NCBI GenBank assembly: GCA_021325355.1
Contig: JAJPHI010000023.1
Location: 124,001-188,000, forward strand
DNA: 64,000 nt
Direction: 5' to 3'
DNA from: Pseudomonadota bacterium
GTDB taxonomy: Bacteria; Desulfobacterota; Binatia; Binatales; Binataceae
Shown here: positions 56,729 to 64,000 of the stretch, one piece after another
How positions within the stretch are numbered: the first letter of the stretch is position 1
How the letters are laid out: each line of letters starts with the position of its first letter
Program-made: the position numbers and the translations under genes
Notes under the pieces: model-generated
The model's database searches: none
Told to the model about the DNA's origin: nothing
Seen by the model: only the letters and a program-made list of their open reading frames with translations

Positions 56729-57886
56729 ATGCGAATCGCCTTGATCCTTGAGGACTTCGGCGCGATTGGCGGGATTCAGGAGGTGGTGGATAATCTCGCC
56801 GTCGAGTTCGCCCGCGCCGGCCATACCACGACGATCATCTCGACGCCGCACGTGACCGCCGGATGCGCGCGCGAACCGCGCTCGACGGCCGAGCGGTTTC
56901 TCGTCGAACTGCCGGGACAGAAGGCCCTGACGCTGCGTCATCCGGAGCGGCTGTGGCGGCAACCGCGCGTGCCCGCATTGGCCGAGTATCTGGCGCGATG
57001 GCGCCCGGCGATCGTCAACAGCCACGTCTGGACCTGGGACAAACTGCTCACAGTGGCGCGAGAGGTCCGGCGCAGCGGTATCCCCTTCGTGCAAACCCTG
57101 CACGATTCGTGGGGCCGCGGCACCCTGGGCAACAAGGCCCTCACGATGCTCGGCAATGCGGACGCGCTGACTGCGGTATCGGCGGCGACGCGCGAGTTCT
57201 TCTGCCGCCAGAGCCCGGCCGCTCGTTCTACGGTGGTGATCCGCAACGGCGTTGACCTCGAAGCGGCGGGGGCGGCCGCGCCGGCGAGCTTCGCGCGGCC
57301 CTATATCTTCTGCACCGCGCAACTGAATCTGCGCTTCAAGGCGGTCGATATCCTGATCGACGGCTTTGCGCTGTTGGCGCAGCGGCTCGGCGACGTTGAT
57401 CTCGTGCTGGCCGGCGACGGCGTTGACCGCGCGCGCCTCGAACAGCAGGCGGAGCGGCGCGGGATTGGCCAGCGGGTTCGCTTCTGCGGCGTCGTGCCGC
57501 GCGATCGGCTGTGGCAGCTTTACAAGGGTGCAAGGGTCTTCGCGATGCCGAGTCGCGAGCCCGAAGGACTGGGCATGGTGTTCCTCGAAGCGCTCGCCTG
57601 CGGCACGCCCGCTATCGGTACTGGCAGCGGCGGCACCCCGGAGGTGATCGCCGACGGCGTCACCGGCTTTCTGCTGCGGCGGAACGATCCGGAGGAGCTG
57701 GCAGCGCGGCTCGAACAATTGCTTACCGATGCCGAGCTGCGGGCACGGATGGGACGGGCGGGTCAGGAAACCGTGGCGCGGGCCTTCGGCTGGCGGGCAA
57801 TCGCCGCGCAGTATCTGCGCGTTTATGAAAGCTGTCTCGAGGGACGCGCGGCGTCGCCACGCGCGGCAGGGATGGTCGCGCGATGA
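56729..57886 (+). CDS. Glycosyltransferase, GT4 type
   Basis: 385 residues from ATG 56729; a GTG two codons earlier is possible. GAIGGIQEVVDNLAVEFARAGH is the glycine-rich loop typical of GT4; RNGVDLE; GDGVDRARLEQQA; and the donor site MPSREPEGLGMVFLEALACGTPAIGTGSGGTPE (in blocks) with the E-x7-E pair. It adds a sugar from a nucleotide donor. The stop overlaps the start of the second sulfotransferase by 4 bp (ATGA), so translation is coupled. Confidence 0.92.
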   Translation: MRIALILEDFGAIGGIQEVVDNLAVEFARAGHTTTIISTPHVTAGCAREPRSTAERFLVELPGQKALTLRHPERLWRQPRVPALAEYLARWRPAIVNSHVWTWDKLLTVAREVRRSGIPFVQTLHDSWGRGTLGNKALTMLGNADALTAVSAATREFFCRQSPAARSTVVIRNGVDLEAAGAAAPASFARPYIFCTAQLNLRFKAVDILIDGFALLAQRLGDVDLVLAGDGVDRARLEQQAERRGIGQRVRFCGVVPRDRLWQLYKGARVFAMPSREPEGLGMVFLEALACGTPAIGTGSGGTPEVIADGVTGFLLRRNDPEELAARLEQLLTDAELRARMGRAGQETVARAFGWRAIAAQYLRVYESCLEGRAASPRAAGMVAR

Positions 57887-58788
57887 GTGCCGCCCATCAA
57901 TTGCCCGATGTGATCGTTGCCGGCGTGCCGCGCAGCGGCACCACCTGGCTGCACGAGGTTCTGCAGGGGCACGTCGGTCTGCCCTACGGGATCAAGGAAA
58001 CGCACTTCTTCACGGTCAACTACGATCTCGGCCTGGATTGGTACAGGCGGCATTTTGCCGACTGCCCGCCGGATCGGCCGGTCGTCGAGGTGGCGCCCAT
58101 CTATTTCGATTCGAGCGAGGCCGCCGAGCGGATCCGTCGCGATATTCCGCACTGTCGCATCGTCTGCTCCTTCCGCGATCCGATTGACCGCATGTATTCG
58201 CATTATCGCTACCTGCGGCGCGCCGGCTTTATCGGTAAGCGCACCTTCGAGCAGGCGATGGCGGCGCAGGAGCAGTGGGCCGATCAGCCCGGCAATATCC
58301 TGAACTATACGCGCTACGGCACGCACTTCCGGCGATGGCTCGAGCTCTTCGGCCGCGAGCGGGTGCTGGCGGTGGTCTACGAAGACCTCGTCGCCGATCC
58401 GCAGACCTACCTGAATACGGTAACGGATTTTATCGGCGCCGCGCGGATCGACCTCGCGTCCTCGAAGGTGAGCGGCGTGGATCGGATCAACGCGGCGGAC
58501 CATGCGCTCGGCAAGCCGCATCTGCTGCGCCGCGCGCGCCGGCTCGAACGCTGGCTGAATCGGCGGCAGATGTATCGTACTCTGAAACCGCTGTGGCCCG
58601 TGGTGCGCTTCATTGCCGGACGCGCGGGCGATTTCGAGCCGCCGTCCCCGGAAACTATCGCGATGCTGCGCGAGCGCTTCCGGCCGGAAGTCGAGATGCT
58701 CGAGGAGCTGACGGGCCGCGATTTTACCGCCTGGAAAGGTACGGCGGCGCCACCCGCCGCGGCCTTGACCGCGCGCGGCGCATCATGA
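57883..58788 (+). CDS. Sulfotransferase, second of three
   Basis: 301 residues. GVPRSGTTWLHEVLQGH binds the PAPS 5'-phosphosulfate, and CRIVCSFRDPIDRMYSHYRYL carries the 3'-phosphate Arg and Ser. ETHFF and LDWYRRHFADCPP follow the same order as in the other two. FRPEVEMLEELTGRDFTAWKG ends the domain. Its coupling to the GT4 gene by a 4-bp overlap argues for a matched glycan-building step. Confidence 0.9.
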   Translation: MSAAHQLPDVIVAGVPRSGTTWLHEVLQGHVGLPYGIKETHFFTVNYDLGLDWYRRHFADCPPDRPVVEVAPIYFDSSEAAERIRRDIPHCRIVCSFRDPIDRMYSHYRYLRRAGFIGKRTFEQAMAAQEQWADQPGNILNYTRYGTHFRRWLELFGRERVLAVVYEDLVADPQTYLNTVTDFIGAARIDLASSKVSGVDRINAADHALGKPHLLRRARRLERWLNRRQMYRTLKPLWPVVRFIAGRAGDFEPPSPETIAMLRERFRPEVEMLEELTGRDFTAWKGTAAPPAAALTARGAS

Positions 58789-58801
58789 TCATAGCCGACC
58801 G

Positions 58802-59656
58802 ATGAGCGCCGTCACCCAACTGCCGGATTTTATCTATGCCGGGCCGCCGCGCAGCGGTTCGACGTGGCTCGATCAGGTGCTGCGCGGCCATGCCGGCCTG
58901 CCCCGCCGGATCAAGGAGACCCGGTTTTTTACCACCAATTACCATCGCGGAATCGACTGGTATCGCGCGCATTTTGCCGGTTACCCGCCGGGGCTGCCCC
59001 TCGGCGAGGTCACGACCTACTTCGATCATCAGGAAGTTCGCGAACGGATTCACGCCCATATTCCGGAGTGCCGGATTATCTGCACGCTGCGCGATCCGGT
59101 TAAGCGGATCTGGTCGCACTACTGTCAGCTTCGGCACGAAGGATGGATTGGCCGGCGGACGCTGGCCGAAGCGCTGGCCGCGCACGAAAAGTGGATCGAC
59201 ACCGCCGGCAATCTGATCGGTTTGAACCGCTACGCCTACCATCTTGGTGAATGGCAGCGGTATTTCGGCGAGCAGCGCGTGATGGTGACCATTTTCGACG
59301 ATCTGGAGGCCGATCCGCAGCAGTTTCTCGACCATATCTGCGACTTTATCGGGCTCGCGCGGATCGACCTCGAGCGGTCGCCGGTAGGAGGCGCGGCGGT
59401 CAACAAGATGACCCATGCGCCGCGCAGTCCCCATCTGGCGCGCCGCGTGCGCCGCCTGCGCCAGAAGATGCAGCGGCGCGGGATGTATCGCCTGGTCGAG
59501 TTATGCGAGCCGCTCTTCGAGTTCTGCTTCAGTGGCGGCGAGCCCTTCGGGCGGATCGATCCGGCGACCGAAAAGGCCCTGCGCGCGCGGTTTCGCCCCG
59601 AGGTGGAGGCGCTCGAACGCCTGATCGGGCGCGATTTGACGGCGTGGAAGGGCTGA
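58802..59656 (+). CDS. Sulfotransferase, third of three
   Basis: 284 residues. GPPRSGSTWLDQVLRGH and CRIICTLRDPVKRIWSHYCQL are the PAPS-binding loops. ETRFFTTNYHRGIDWYRAHFAGYPP matches the second sulfotransferase, and FRPEVEALERLIGRDLTAWKG closes it. Most similar by eye to the 57883 protein, pointing to tandem duplication. It lies 13 bp downstream and 110 bp before the dehydrogenase E1alpha gene, where the cluster seems to end. Confidence 0.9.
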   Translation: MSAVTQLPDFIYAGPPRSGSTWLDQVLRGHAGLPRRIKETRFFTTNYHRGIDWYRAHFAGYPPGLPLGEVTTYFDHQEVRERIHAHIPECRIICTLRDPVKRIWSHYCQLRHEGWIGRRTLAEALAAHEKWIDTAGNLIGLNRYAYHLGEWQRYFGEQRVMVTIFDDLEADPQQFLDHICDFIGLARIDLERSPVGGAAVNKMTHAPRSPHLARRVRRLRQKMQRRGMYRLVELCEPLFEFCFSGGEPFGRIDPATEKALRARFRPEVEALERLIGRDLTAWKG

Positions 59657-59766
59657 GCCGATCGCGCACCGCCGGTCCTGCGCGGCGGCGGCGGCTGGAA
59701 AAGGACAACGATCGGCGTGTAGATTTGATCGCGGGACAGCAGCAACCCCGGCGGAGCTTGAAGTTG

Positions 59767-60804
59767 ATGGACGATGTTAACGGCGCGCCGACCCCGGCCG
59801 GCCCGGAGCTCAATGCGCGGCTCGAGTTCGAGCTCAATCTCTACTACCAGATGAAGCTCATCCGCGCCTTCGAGGATCGCGTCTCGCGGCTCCATCGGCA
59901 GAACAAGATTCTGGGCGGGGTGTATTCCGGCGCGGGACAGGAAGCGATCGTCACCGGGATCTGTTCCGCTCTCCGGCCGGGCGACTTCGTCGCCCCGCTA
60001 CATCGCGACCTCGGGGTGTTTCTGATGATGGGCGTGGACCCGGGCCGGCTGATGGCGCAGCTCATGGGCAAGGAGAACGGGCTTTCGCGCGGCAAGGACT
60101 CGTTTCTGCACGGCGGGGATCTCGAACACGGGATCTTCGGTTCGACCTCGATGCTCGGGTCGTCGCTGCCGATCGCGGTCGGCGCGGCGCTCAAGTTCCA
60201 GATCAAACGAGAGAAGCAGGTCGCGGTCGCCTTCTTCGGCGAAGGCGCGGCGTCGCGCGGCGACGTTCACGAAGCGATGAATTTCGCCGGGGTGCGCCGC
60301 CTGCCGGTCATTTTCGTCTGCGAAAACAATCGCTTCGCCTATTCCACGCCGCTCGAAAAGCAGATGGCGATCGAGGACGTGGCGGCGCGCGCCGAAGCCT
60401 ACGGGTTCAAGGGCCACGTCGTTTCCGGCAATGATCTGCTGGCCGTCGTGCAGATCGCCGAACGGGTGATTGGCCGCACCCGCGACGGCGGCGGCCCGGC
60501 GCTTATCGAATGCAAGACCTATCGCTATCGGGGCCACAGCGAGCACGATCCGGCGCTCTATCGCGACAAGGAGGAACTGCTCGAATGGCAGAGCCGCGAT
60601 CCGATTCCGCGCTACGAGTTCTATCTCGAGAAACGGGGCCATGACGTGCGCCACGTGCGCGAGCAGATCGACGAGCGCACGCGCCAGGTGGTGCAGGCCG
60701 CGGTGGACTTCGCCGAGAACGACGCTTTTCCGGAACCTCAAGAAGCGCTTGAGGATCTTTACGCGCCGCCCGCCGGGCCGGCCAACCTCAACGGACGGTC
60801 GTAG
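59767..60804 (+). CDS. pdhA: Pyruvate/2-oxoacid dehydrogenase E1 alpha
   Basis: 345 residues from ATG 59767. SRLHRQNKILGGVYSGAGQEAIV starts the E1 domain, and the thiamine diphosphate motif reads FFGEGAASRGDVHEAMNFAGVRRLPVIFVCENN (in blocks). YRYRGHSEHDPALYRDKEEL is the phosphorylation-loop region. With E1 beta it decarboxylates a 2-oxoacid and loads lipoate on E2. Start of E1alpha-E1beta-E2. Whether pyruvate, a branched-chain acid or acetoin is used is not decided by sequence. Confidence 0.9.
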   Translation: MDDVNGAPTPAGPELNARLEFELNLYYQMKLIRAFEDRVSRLHRQNKILGGVYSGAGQEAIVTGICSALRPGDFVAPLHRDLGVFLMMGVDPGRLMAQLMGKENGLSRGKDSFLHGGDLEHGIFGSTSMLGSSLPIAVGAALKFQIKREKQVAVAFFGEGAASRGDVHEAMNFAGVRRLPVIFVCENNRFAYSTPLEKQMAIEDVAARAEAYGFKGHVVSGNDLLAVVQIAERVIGRTRDGGGPALIECKTYRYRGHSEHDPALYRDKEELLEWQSRDPIPRYEFYLEKRGHDVRHVREQIDERTRQVVQAAVDFAENDAFPEPQEALEDLYAPPAGPANLNGRS

Positions 60805-60810
60805 CTCGCG

Positions 60811-61791
60811 ATGGAAGTCACCTATCTTGCGGCAATCAACCAGGCTCTCCACGAGGAGATGCGCCGCGACGAAAACGTCTTCGTGATGGGCGAGGACGTC
60901 GCCGAGCTCGGCGGCGCCTTCAAGGTTACCGAGGGTCTGCTCGAAGCCTTTGGCGAGGATCGGGTGATCGATACGCCGATTTCGGAAGCCCTGATTGTCG
61001 GCGCGGGCGTCGGCGCCGCGGTGCTCGGCATGCGCCCGGTGGTCGAGATGCAGTTCAGCGACTTCATCTCGTGCGCCTTCGATCAAATCGTCAACTCGGC
61101 CGCCACGCTGCGCTATCGCCACGGTGGGCGGGCGGCGTGTCCGCTGGTAATCCGCGCGCCATCGGGCGCGGGGATCCACGGCGCCCTGTTCCATTCGCAG
61201 AATCCCGAGGCGTGGTTCACGCGGGTGCCGGGATTAAAGGTGGTCGCCCCCGCGACCGCCTACGACGCCAAGGGCCTGCTCAAGGCGGCGATTCGCGACA
61301 ACAATCCGGTGGTGTACTTCGAGCACAAGCGGCTTTATCGGAGTGTCAGGGAAGATCTGCCGGAGGGTGAGTTCGTGGTGCCGATCGGCGTCGCCGAGCT
61401 GCGTCAGGAGGGTCGCGACCTGTCGGTAATCACCTATGGCGGCACGGTCCATCAGGTGCTCGACGCGGCGCGGATTCTCGACAAAGAAGATAAAGTATCA
61501 GTTGAAGTGTTGGATCTGCGCACGCTCCTGCCGCTCGACCGCGAGGCGATCCTCGCGACCGCGCGCAAAACCGGCAAGGTGCTGGTGGTGCACGAGGACC
61601 GCCTGACCGGCGGGATCGGCGGTGAGATTGCGGCGCTTATCGCCGAGCACGCCTTCGACGCGCTCGACGCTCCGGTACGGCGGCTCGCGGCGCTCGATAC
61701 CCATACCGCCTTCAGCCCGCCGCTCGAGGAGTATATCCTGCCGAATACCAACAAAATCGTCGAGGCGCTGCGGTCGCTCGCCGCCTACTGA
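60811..61791 (+). CDS. pdhB: Pyruvate/2-oxoacid dehydrogenase E1 beta
   Basis: 326 residues. MGEDVAELGGAFKVTEGLLEAFG, DTPISEALIVGAGVGAAVLGMRPVVEMQFSDF, RAPSGAGIHGALFHSQNPEAWF and SVEVLDLRTLLPLD are the usual E1 beta blocks, with GEDV and PISE close to the thiamine site. It follows E1 alpha by 6 bp. The C-terminal transketolase domain with DTHTAFSPPLEEYILP is intact. Confidence 0.92.
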   Translation: MEVTYLAAINQALHEEMRRDENVFVMGEDVAELGGAFKVTEGLLEAFGEDRVIDTPISEALIVGAGVGAAVLGMRPVVEMQFSDFISCAFDQIVNSAATLRYRHGGRAACPLVIRAPSGAGIHGALFHSQNPEAWFTRVPGLKVVAPATAYDAKGLLKAAIRDNNPVVYFEHKRLYRSVREDLPEGEFVVPIGVAELRQEGRDLSVITYGGTVHQVLDAARILDKEDKVSVEVLDLRTLLPLDREAILATARKTGKVLVVHEDRLTGGIGGEIAALIAEHAFDALDAPVRRLAALDTHTAFSPPLEEYILPNTNKIVEALRSLAAY

Positions 61792-61797
61792 AGCCTC

Positions 61798-63207
61798 ATG
61801 AGCCTCGAAGTAACCATGCCCCAGATGGGCGAAAGCGTCGTTGAGGGAACGGTCACCCGGTGGCTGGTGAAGGTCGGCGATCGCGTCACGGAAGACCAGC
61901 CGCTCTGCGAAATTTCGACCGATAAGGTGGATACCGAGATTCCGTCGCCGGCGAGCGGCGTGATCGCCGAACTGCTCGCCGCCGAAGGGCAGACGCTGCC
62001 TATAGGCAGCAAGATCGCGGTAATCGAAACCGCCGCCGCGGCGACCGCCGACGTGCGCGCCGCCGCGCCGGCTCCGGCGCCGCCGCCGCGCCGCACGACG
62101 GCGACTCCGCCGCAGACGGCGGCCGCGGAACCTCCACCGGCCGTTGACGCCGGGCCGGCGGCGCCGGTCGCAGCGCCGGTTCGTCCCTCGATGGGAGCGG
62201 CGGCGCGGGCGACGAATGGCGCTCCGCGACGTTACTCGCCGGTCGTGCTGCGGATGGCCGAGGAGCATGGAATCGACCTGAGCGCCGTCCCAGGAACGGG
62301 TATCGGCGGACGCGTGAGCAAGCGCGATGTCGAGCGTTACCTCGAGACGCTGCGCGCGGGCGGGCAGGCGGGTCGCGCGGGCCAGACCGCGCCGGCATCC
62401 GCGGTCAATGGTGCGGCGGGAGCGGCCGCCAGCGCGGCGCCCCCGGTTGCGAGCGTGCCGCCCGCGACGGGCGCGATTTTCCGGCCGCCGGTCTATCAGC
62501 CGCGTGAGGGCGATACCGTCGAACCCTTCACGCGGCGGCGCAAGCTTATCGCCGAGCACATGGTCTTTTCCAAGACCCACGCGCCGCATGTCGGGACGGT
62601 CGCCGAAGTCGATCTGACGCGGCTCAGCGCGCTGCGCGACCGACACAAGGCGGCCTTTCAGGCTCGCGAAGGTTTCGCGCTCACGCTGCTGCCGTTCGCC
62701 GTGATGGCGACGGTGCGCGCGCTCAAGGAATTTCCGCGAATGAACGCCGCGGTCGCGGGAGATGCGATGATTATCCGGCGCGAAATCAATCTCGGGGTGG
62801 CGATGGACGCGGCCGAGGGCCTGGTGGTGCCGGTAATCAAGGGCGCCGACACCTTTACCGTAACCGGCCTGGCGCGCGAGATCGAACGGCTGCGGCGCAA
62901 GGTGCAGGACGGCTCGCTGAGCGCCGACGATCTGGCGGGCGGCAGTTTCACGCTATCGAATCCCGGACGGGAAGGTAATCTCTACGGCTTCGCGATTATC
63001 AATCAGCCGCAGGTCGGAATCCTGCGCATGGGCGAGGTCAAACGCCGGCCGGTGGTGATCGAGGTCGATGGGGCCGAGGCGCTGGCGATTCGCACCATGA
63101 TGTATCTTGCCCTGTCGTACGACCATCGGGTGATTGACGGCGTGCTCGGCAATCGCTTCCTTTATCGCACGGCGCGTCTGCTGGAAGAGGCCGACTTCGA
63201 ACTCTAG
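61798..63207 (+). CDS. pdhC: 2-oxoacid dehydrogenase E2, dihydrolipoyl acyltransferase
   Basis: 469 residues. One lipoyl domain (1-76) with the lipoylated Lys43 in EISTDKVDTEI, an Ala/Pro linker (77-140), an E1/E3-binding domain (about 141-185: YSPVVLRMAEEHGIDLSAVPGTG and GGRVSKRDVERYL), another linker, and the catalytic domain (about 240-469) ending in LALSYDHRVIDG with the active His and Asp. Makes acyl-CoA from lipoyl-bound acyl. The E3 gene is not in the window. Confidence 0.93.
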   Translation: MSLEVTMPQMGESVVEGTVTRWLVKVGDRVTEDQPLCEISTDKVDTEIPSPASGVIAELLAAEGQTLPIGSKIAVIETAAAATADVRAAAPAPAPPPRRTTATPPQTAAAEPPPAVDAGPAAPVAAPVRPSMGAAARATNGAPRRYSPVVLRMAEEHGIDLSAVPGTGIGGRVSKRDVERYLETLRAGGQAGRAGQTAPASAVNGAAGAAASAAPPVASVPPATGAIFRPPVYQPREGDTVEPFTRRRKLIAEHMVFSKTHAPHVGTVAEVDLTRLSALRDRHKAAFQAREGFALTLLPFAVMATVRALKEFPRMNAAVAGDAMIIRREINLGVAMDAAEGLVVPVIKGADTFTVTGLAREIERLRRKVQDGSLSADDLAGGSFTLSNPGREGNLYGFAIINQPQVGILRMGEVKRRPVVIEVDGAEALAIRTMMYLALSYDHRVIDGVLGNRFLYRTARLLEEADFEL

Positions 63208-63226
63208 GCCCGTCTCGAGACACGCG

Positions 63227-63493
63227 ATGAAGATCGAGATCGATCTCAAGGCGGGCTTCCTGCAAAGTCTCAAGCGCGAGGTGCTGGCGACGCTGACGCC
63301 CGAGGAACGCGCGGTGGTCGAGGTCTCGACCGGTGAGATGGGCAACAAGCCGGATGCGGTCAAGCTCGGCTGGCTCAAGATGCGCACGAAGGAGAGCTGG
63401 ACGAAGCAGCGCTACAGCCGTGCGCTCAGCCAGGTGATGCAGAAGCTGCGCGCGGGAGTGGCGGCCGAGGCGCGCAAGCCGACCCGGGAGTGA
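63227..63493 (+). CDS. Small protein of unknown function downstream of E2
   Basis: 88 residues from ATG 63227, 19 bp after the E2 stop and likely in the same transcript. No named family is recognised. It is highly charged: EIDLKAGFLQSLKREVLATLTPEERAVVE, then MRTKESWTKQRYSRALSQVMQKLRAGVA. It is predicted to be mostly helical with no membrane segment. A role tied to the dehydrogenase complex is only suggested by position. Confidence 0.55.
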   Translation: MKIEIDLKAGFLQSLKREVLATLTPEERAVVEVSTGEMGNKPDAVKLGWLKMRTKESWTKQRYSRALSQVMQKLRAGVAAEARKPTRE

Positions 63494-63715
63494 GGTCGAA
63501 CGAGCGGGGCGCGGCGCGGTGGACCGTCCGCCGTGAGCGCGCTTATCCGGGTTCCGCGATCGCCCTCCGGGGCGGGCCGCGAAGGCGCAGCGGCACCAAC
63601 ACCGATGGGCGAGGCTTGACATCCGGGCGCGATGGCGCCTCGTCGCGGGCCGGCTGCGCATTGACGCCACGCCGCCTAATTTGCTTTACGAGTGGGCATC
63701 CAGGAGGAGACGAAC

Positions 63716-64000
63716 ATGGCGAAGCCGACCGAGCAGGAACTGCTGGGCATCTTTGAGAAGTGCAAGAACTGGGGCCGCTGGGGCAAGGACGACCAGAGCG
63801 GCGCGCTCAATTTTATCACGGCGAAAAAACGCGCCGAGGCGGCGAAACTGGTGCAGACGGGCGAAGTCGTGTCGCTCGCGCTGCCGCTGGCGACGATTCC
63901 GGCGGCCGACAATCCGACCCCGGTGATGCATCTGGTGCAGCAGGCGGGTCACGACGCCAAGGACATGCTGCCGCTGCCTTATGCGGCCGACTATTTCGCG
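63716..64000 (+). CDS. Cyclase-family (kynurenine formamidase-like) protein, 3' end outside window
   Basis: 95 codons visible from ATG 63716, with AGGAGGAG 6 nt upstream; the frame is open to the right edge. NWGRWGKDDQSGALNFITAKKRAEAAKLV is the opening typical of the Cyclase family (PF04199), metal-dependent hydrolases related to kynurenine formamidase. The HxGTHxD metal motif lies beyond the window. The substrate is unknown. A gap of 222 bp separates it from the small protein upstream, so it may have its own promoter. Confidence 0.75.
   Translation, partial: MAKPTEQELLGIFEKCKNWGRWGKDDQSGALNFITAKKRAEAAKLVQTGEVVSLALPLATIPAADNPTPVMHLVQQAGHDAKDMLPLPYAADYFA

Overview
The window is high-GC DNA (roughly two thirds G+C in the lines I counted) from a Gram-negative bacterium. 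Evidence for an outer membrane: a lipid A aminoarabinose cluster, an OmpA-type lipoprotein, a TolC-type outer membrane factor and an RlpA protein. Class C serine hydrolase, LLM-class flavin oxidoreductase, thiolase, acyl-CoA dehydrogenase/MaoC genes and an NtrC-type regulator together recall deep deltaproteobacteria-like lineages such as Binatota. That placement is inference; there is no rRNA in the window.

Layout. 1-3.4 kb: end of a surface polysaccharide cluster (deacetylase, FemAB/GNAT-like protein, glycosyltransferase). 3.7-6.1 kb: small HTH protein, a histidine-kinase-like protein without an ATPase domain, and an NtrC-type regulator behind an apparent sigma-54 promoter. 6.2-9.8 kb: gap-pgk-tpiA-secG. 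9.9-18.3 kb: hydrolase, secreted propeller-like protein, RlpA, flavin oxidoreductase, mscL, thiolase and a FUSC transporter. 18.35-18.94 kb: a gene-free region with two ParB-type parS palindromes, two near-consensus DnaA boxes in an AT-rich patch, and a terminator hairpin. 18.9-23.1 kb: serine biosynthesis (class V aminotransferase, serA) and purA. 23.1-30.2 kb: serine hydrolase and an arn cluster in which the two halves of ArnA are separate genes. 30.2-37.9 kb: RodZ-like HTH protein, folP-cdaA-ybbR-glmM, pdxJ-nnr and an orphan small protein. 38-45.6 kb: acyl-CoA chemistry (SDR, acyl-CoA dehydrogenase, two MaoC proteins, acs, metallo-beta-lactamase fold) with a GH57 protein. 45.6-52.8 kb: mobA, RND/MMPL transporter, MdtN/YtcA/outer-membrane-factor efflux genes and OmpA lipoprotein. 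53-53.8 kb: DNA methyltransferase repair gene overlapped by a ferredoxin gene that seems to start with ACG. 53.9-59.7 kb: three glycosyltransferases interleaved with three related sulfotransferases. 59.8-63.5 kb: pyruvate/2-oxoacid dehydrogenase E1alpha-E1beta-E2 and a small protein. 63.7 kb to the edge: start of a cyclase-family gene.

The most interesting items are the parS/DnaA-box region as a candidate chromosome origin or centromere; the sulfotransferase-glycosyltransferase cluster; five long, almost perfect GC-rich palindromes placed between convergent genes; the ACG-start ferredoxin; and the sigma-54 promoter with paired direct repeats in front of the NtrC-type gene beside an ATPase-less kinase. 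No IS element, CRISPR array, tRNA or rRNA was seen.
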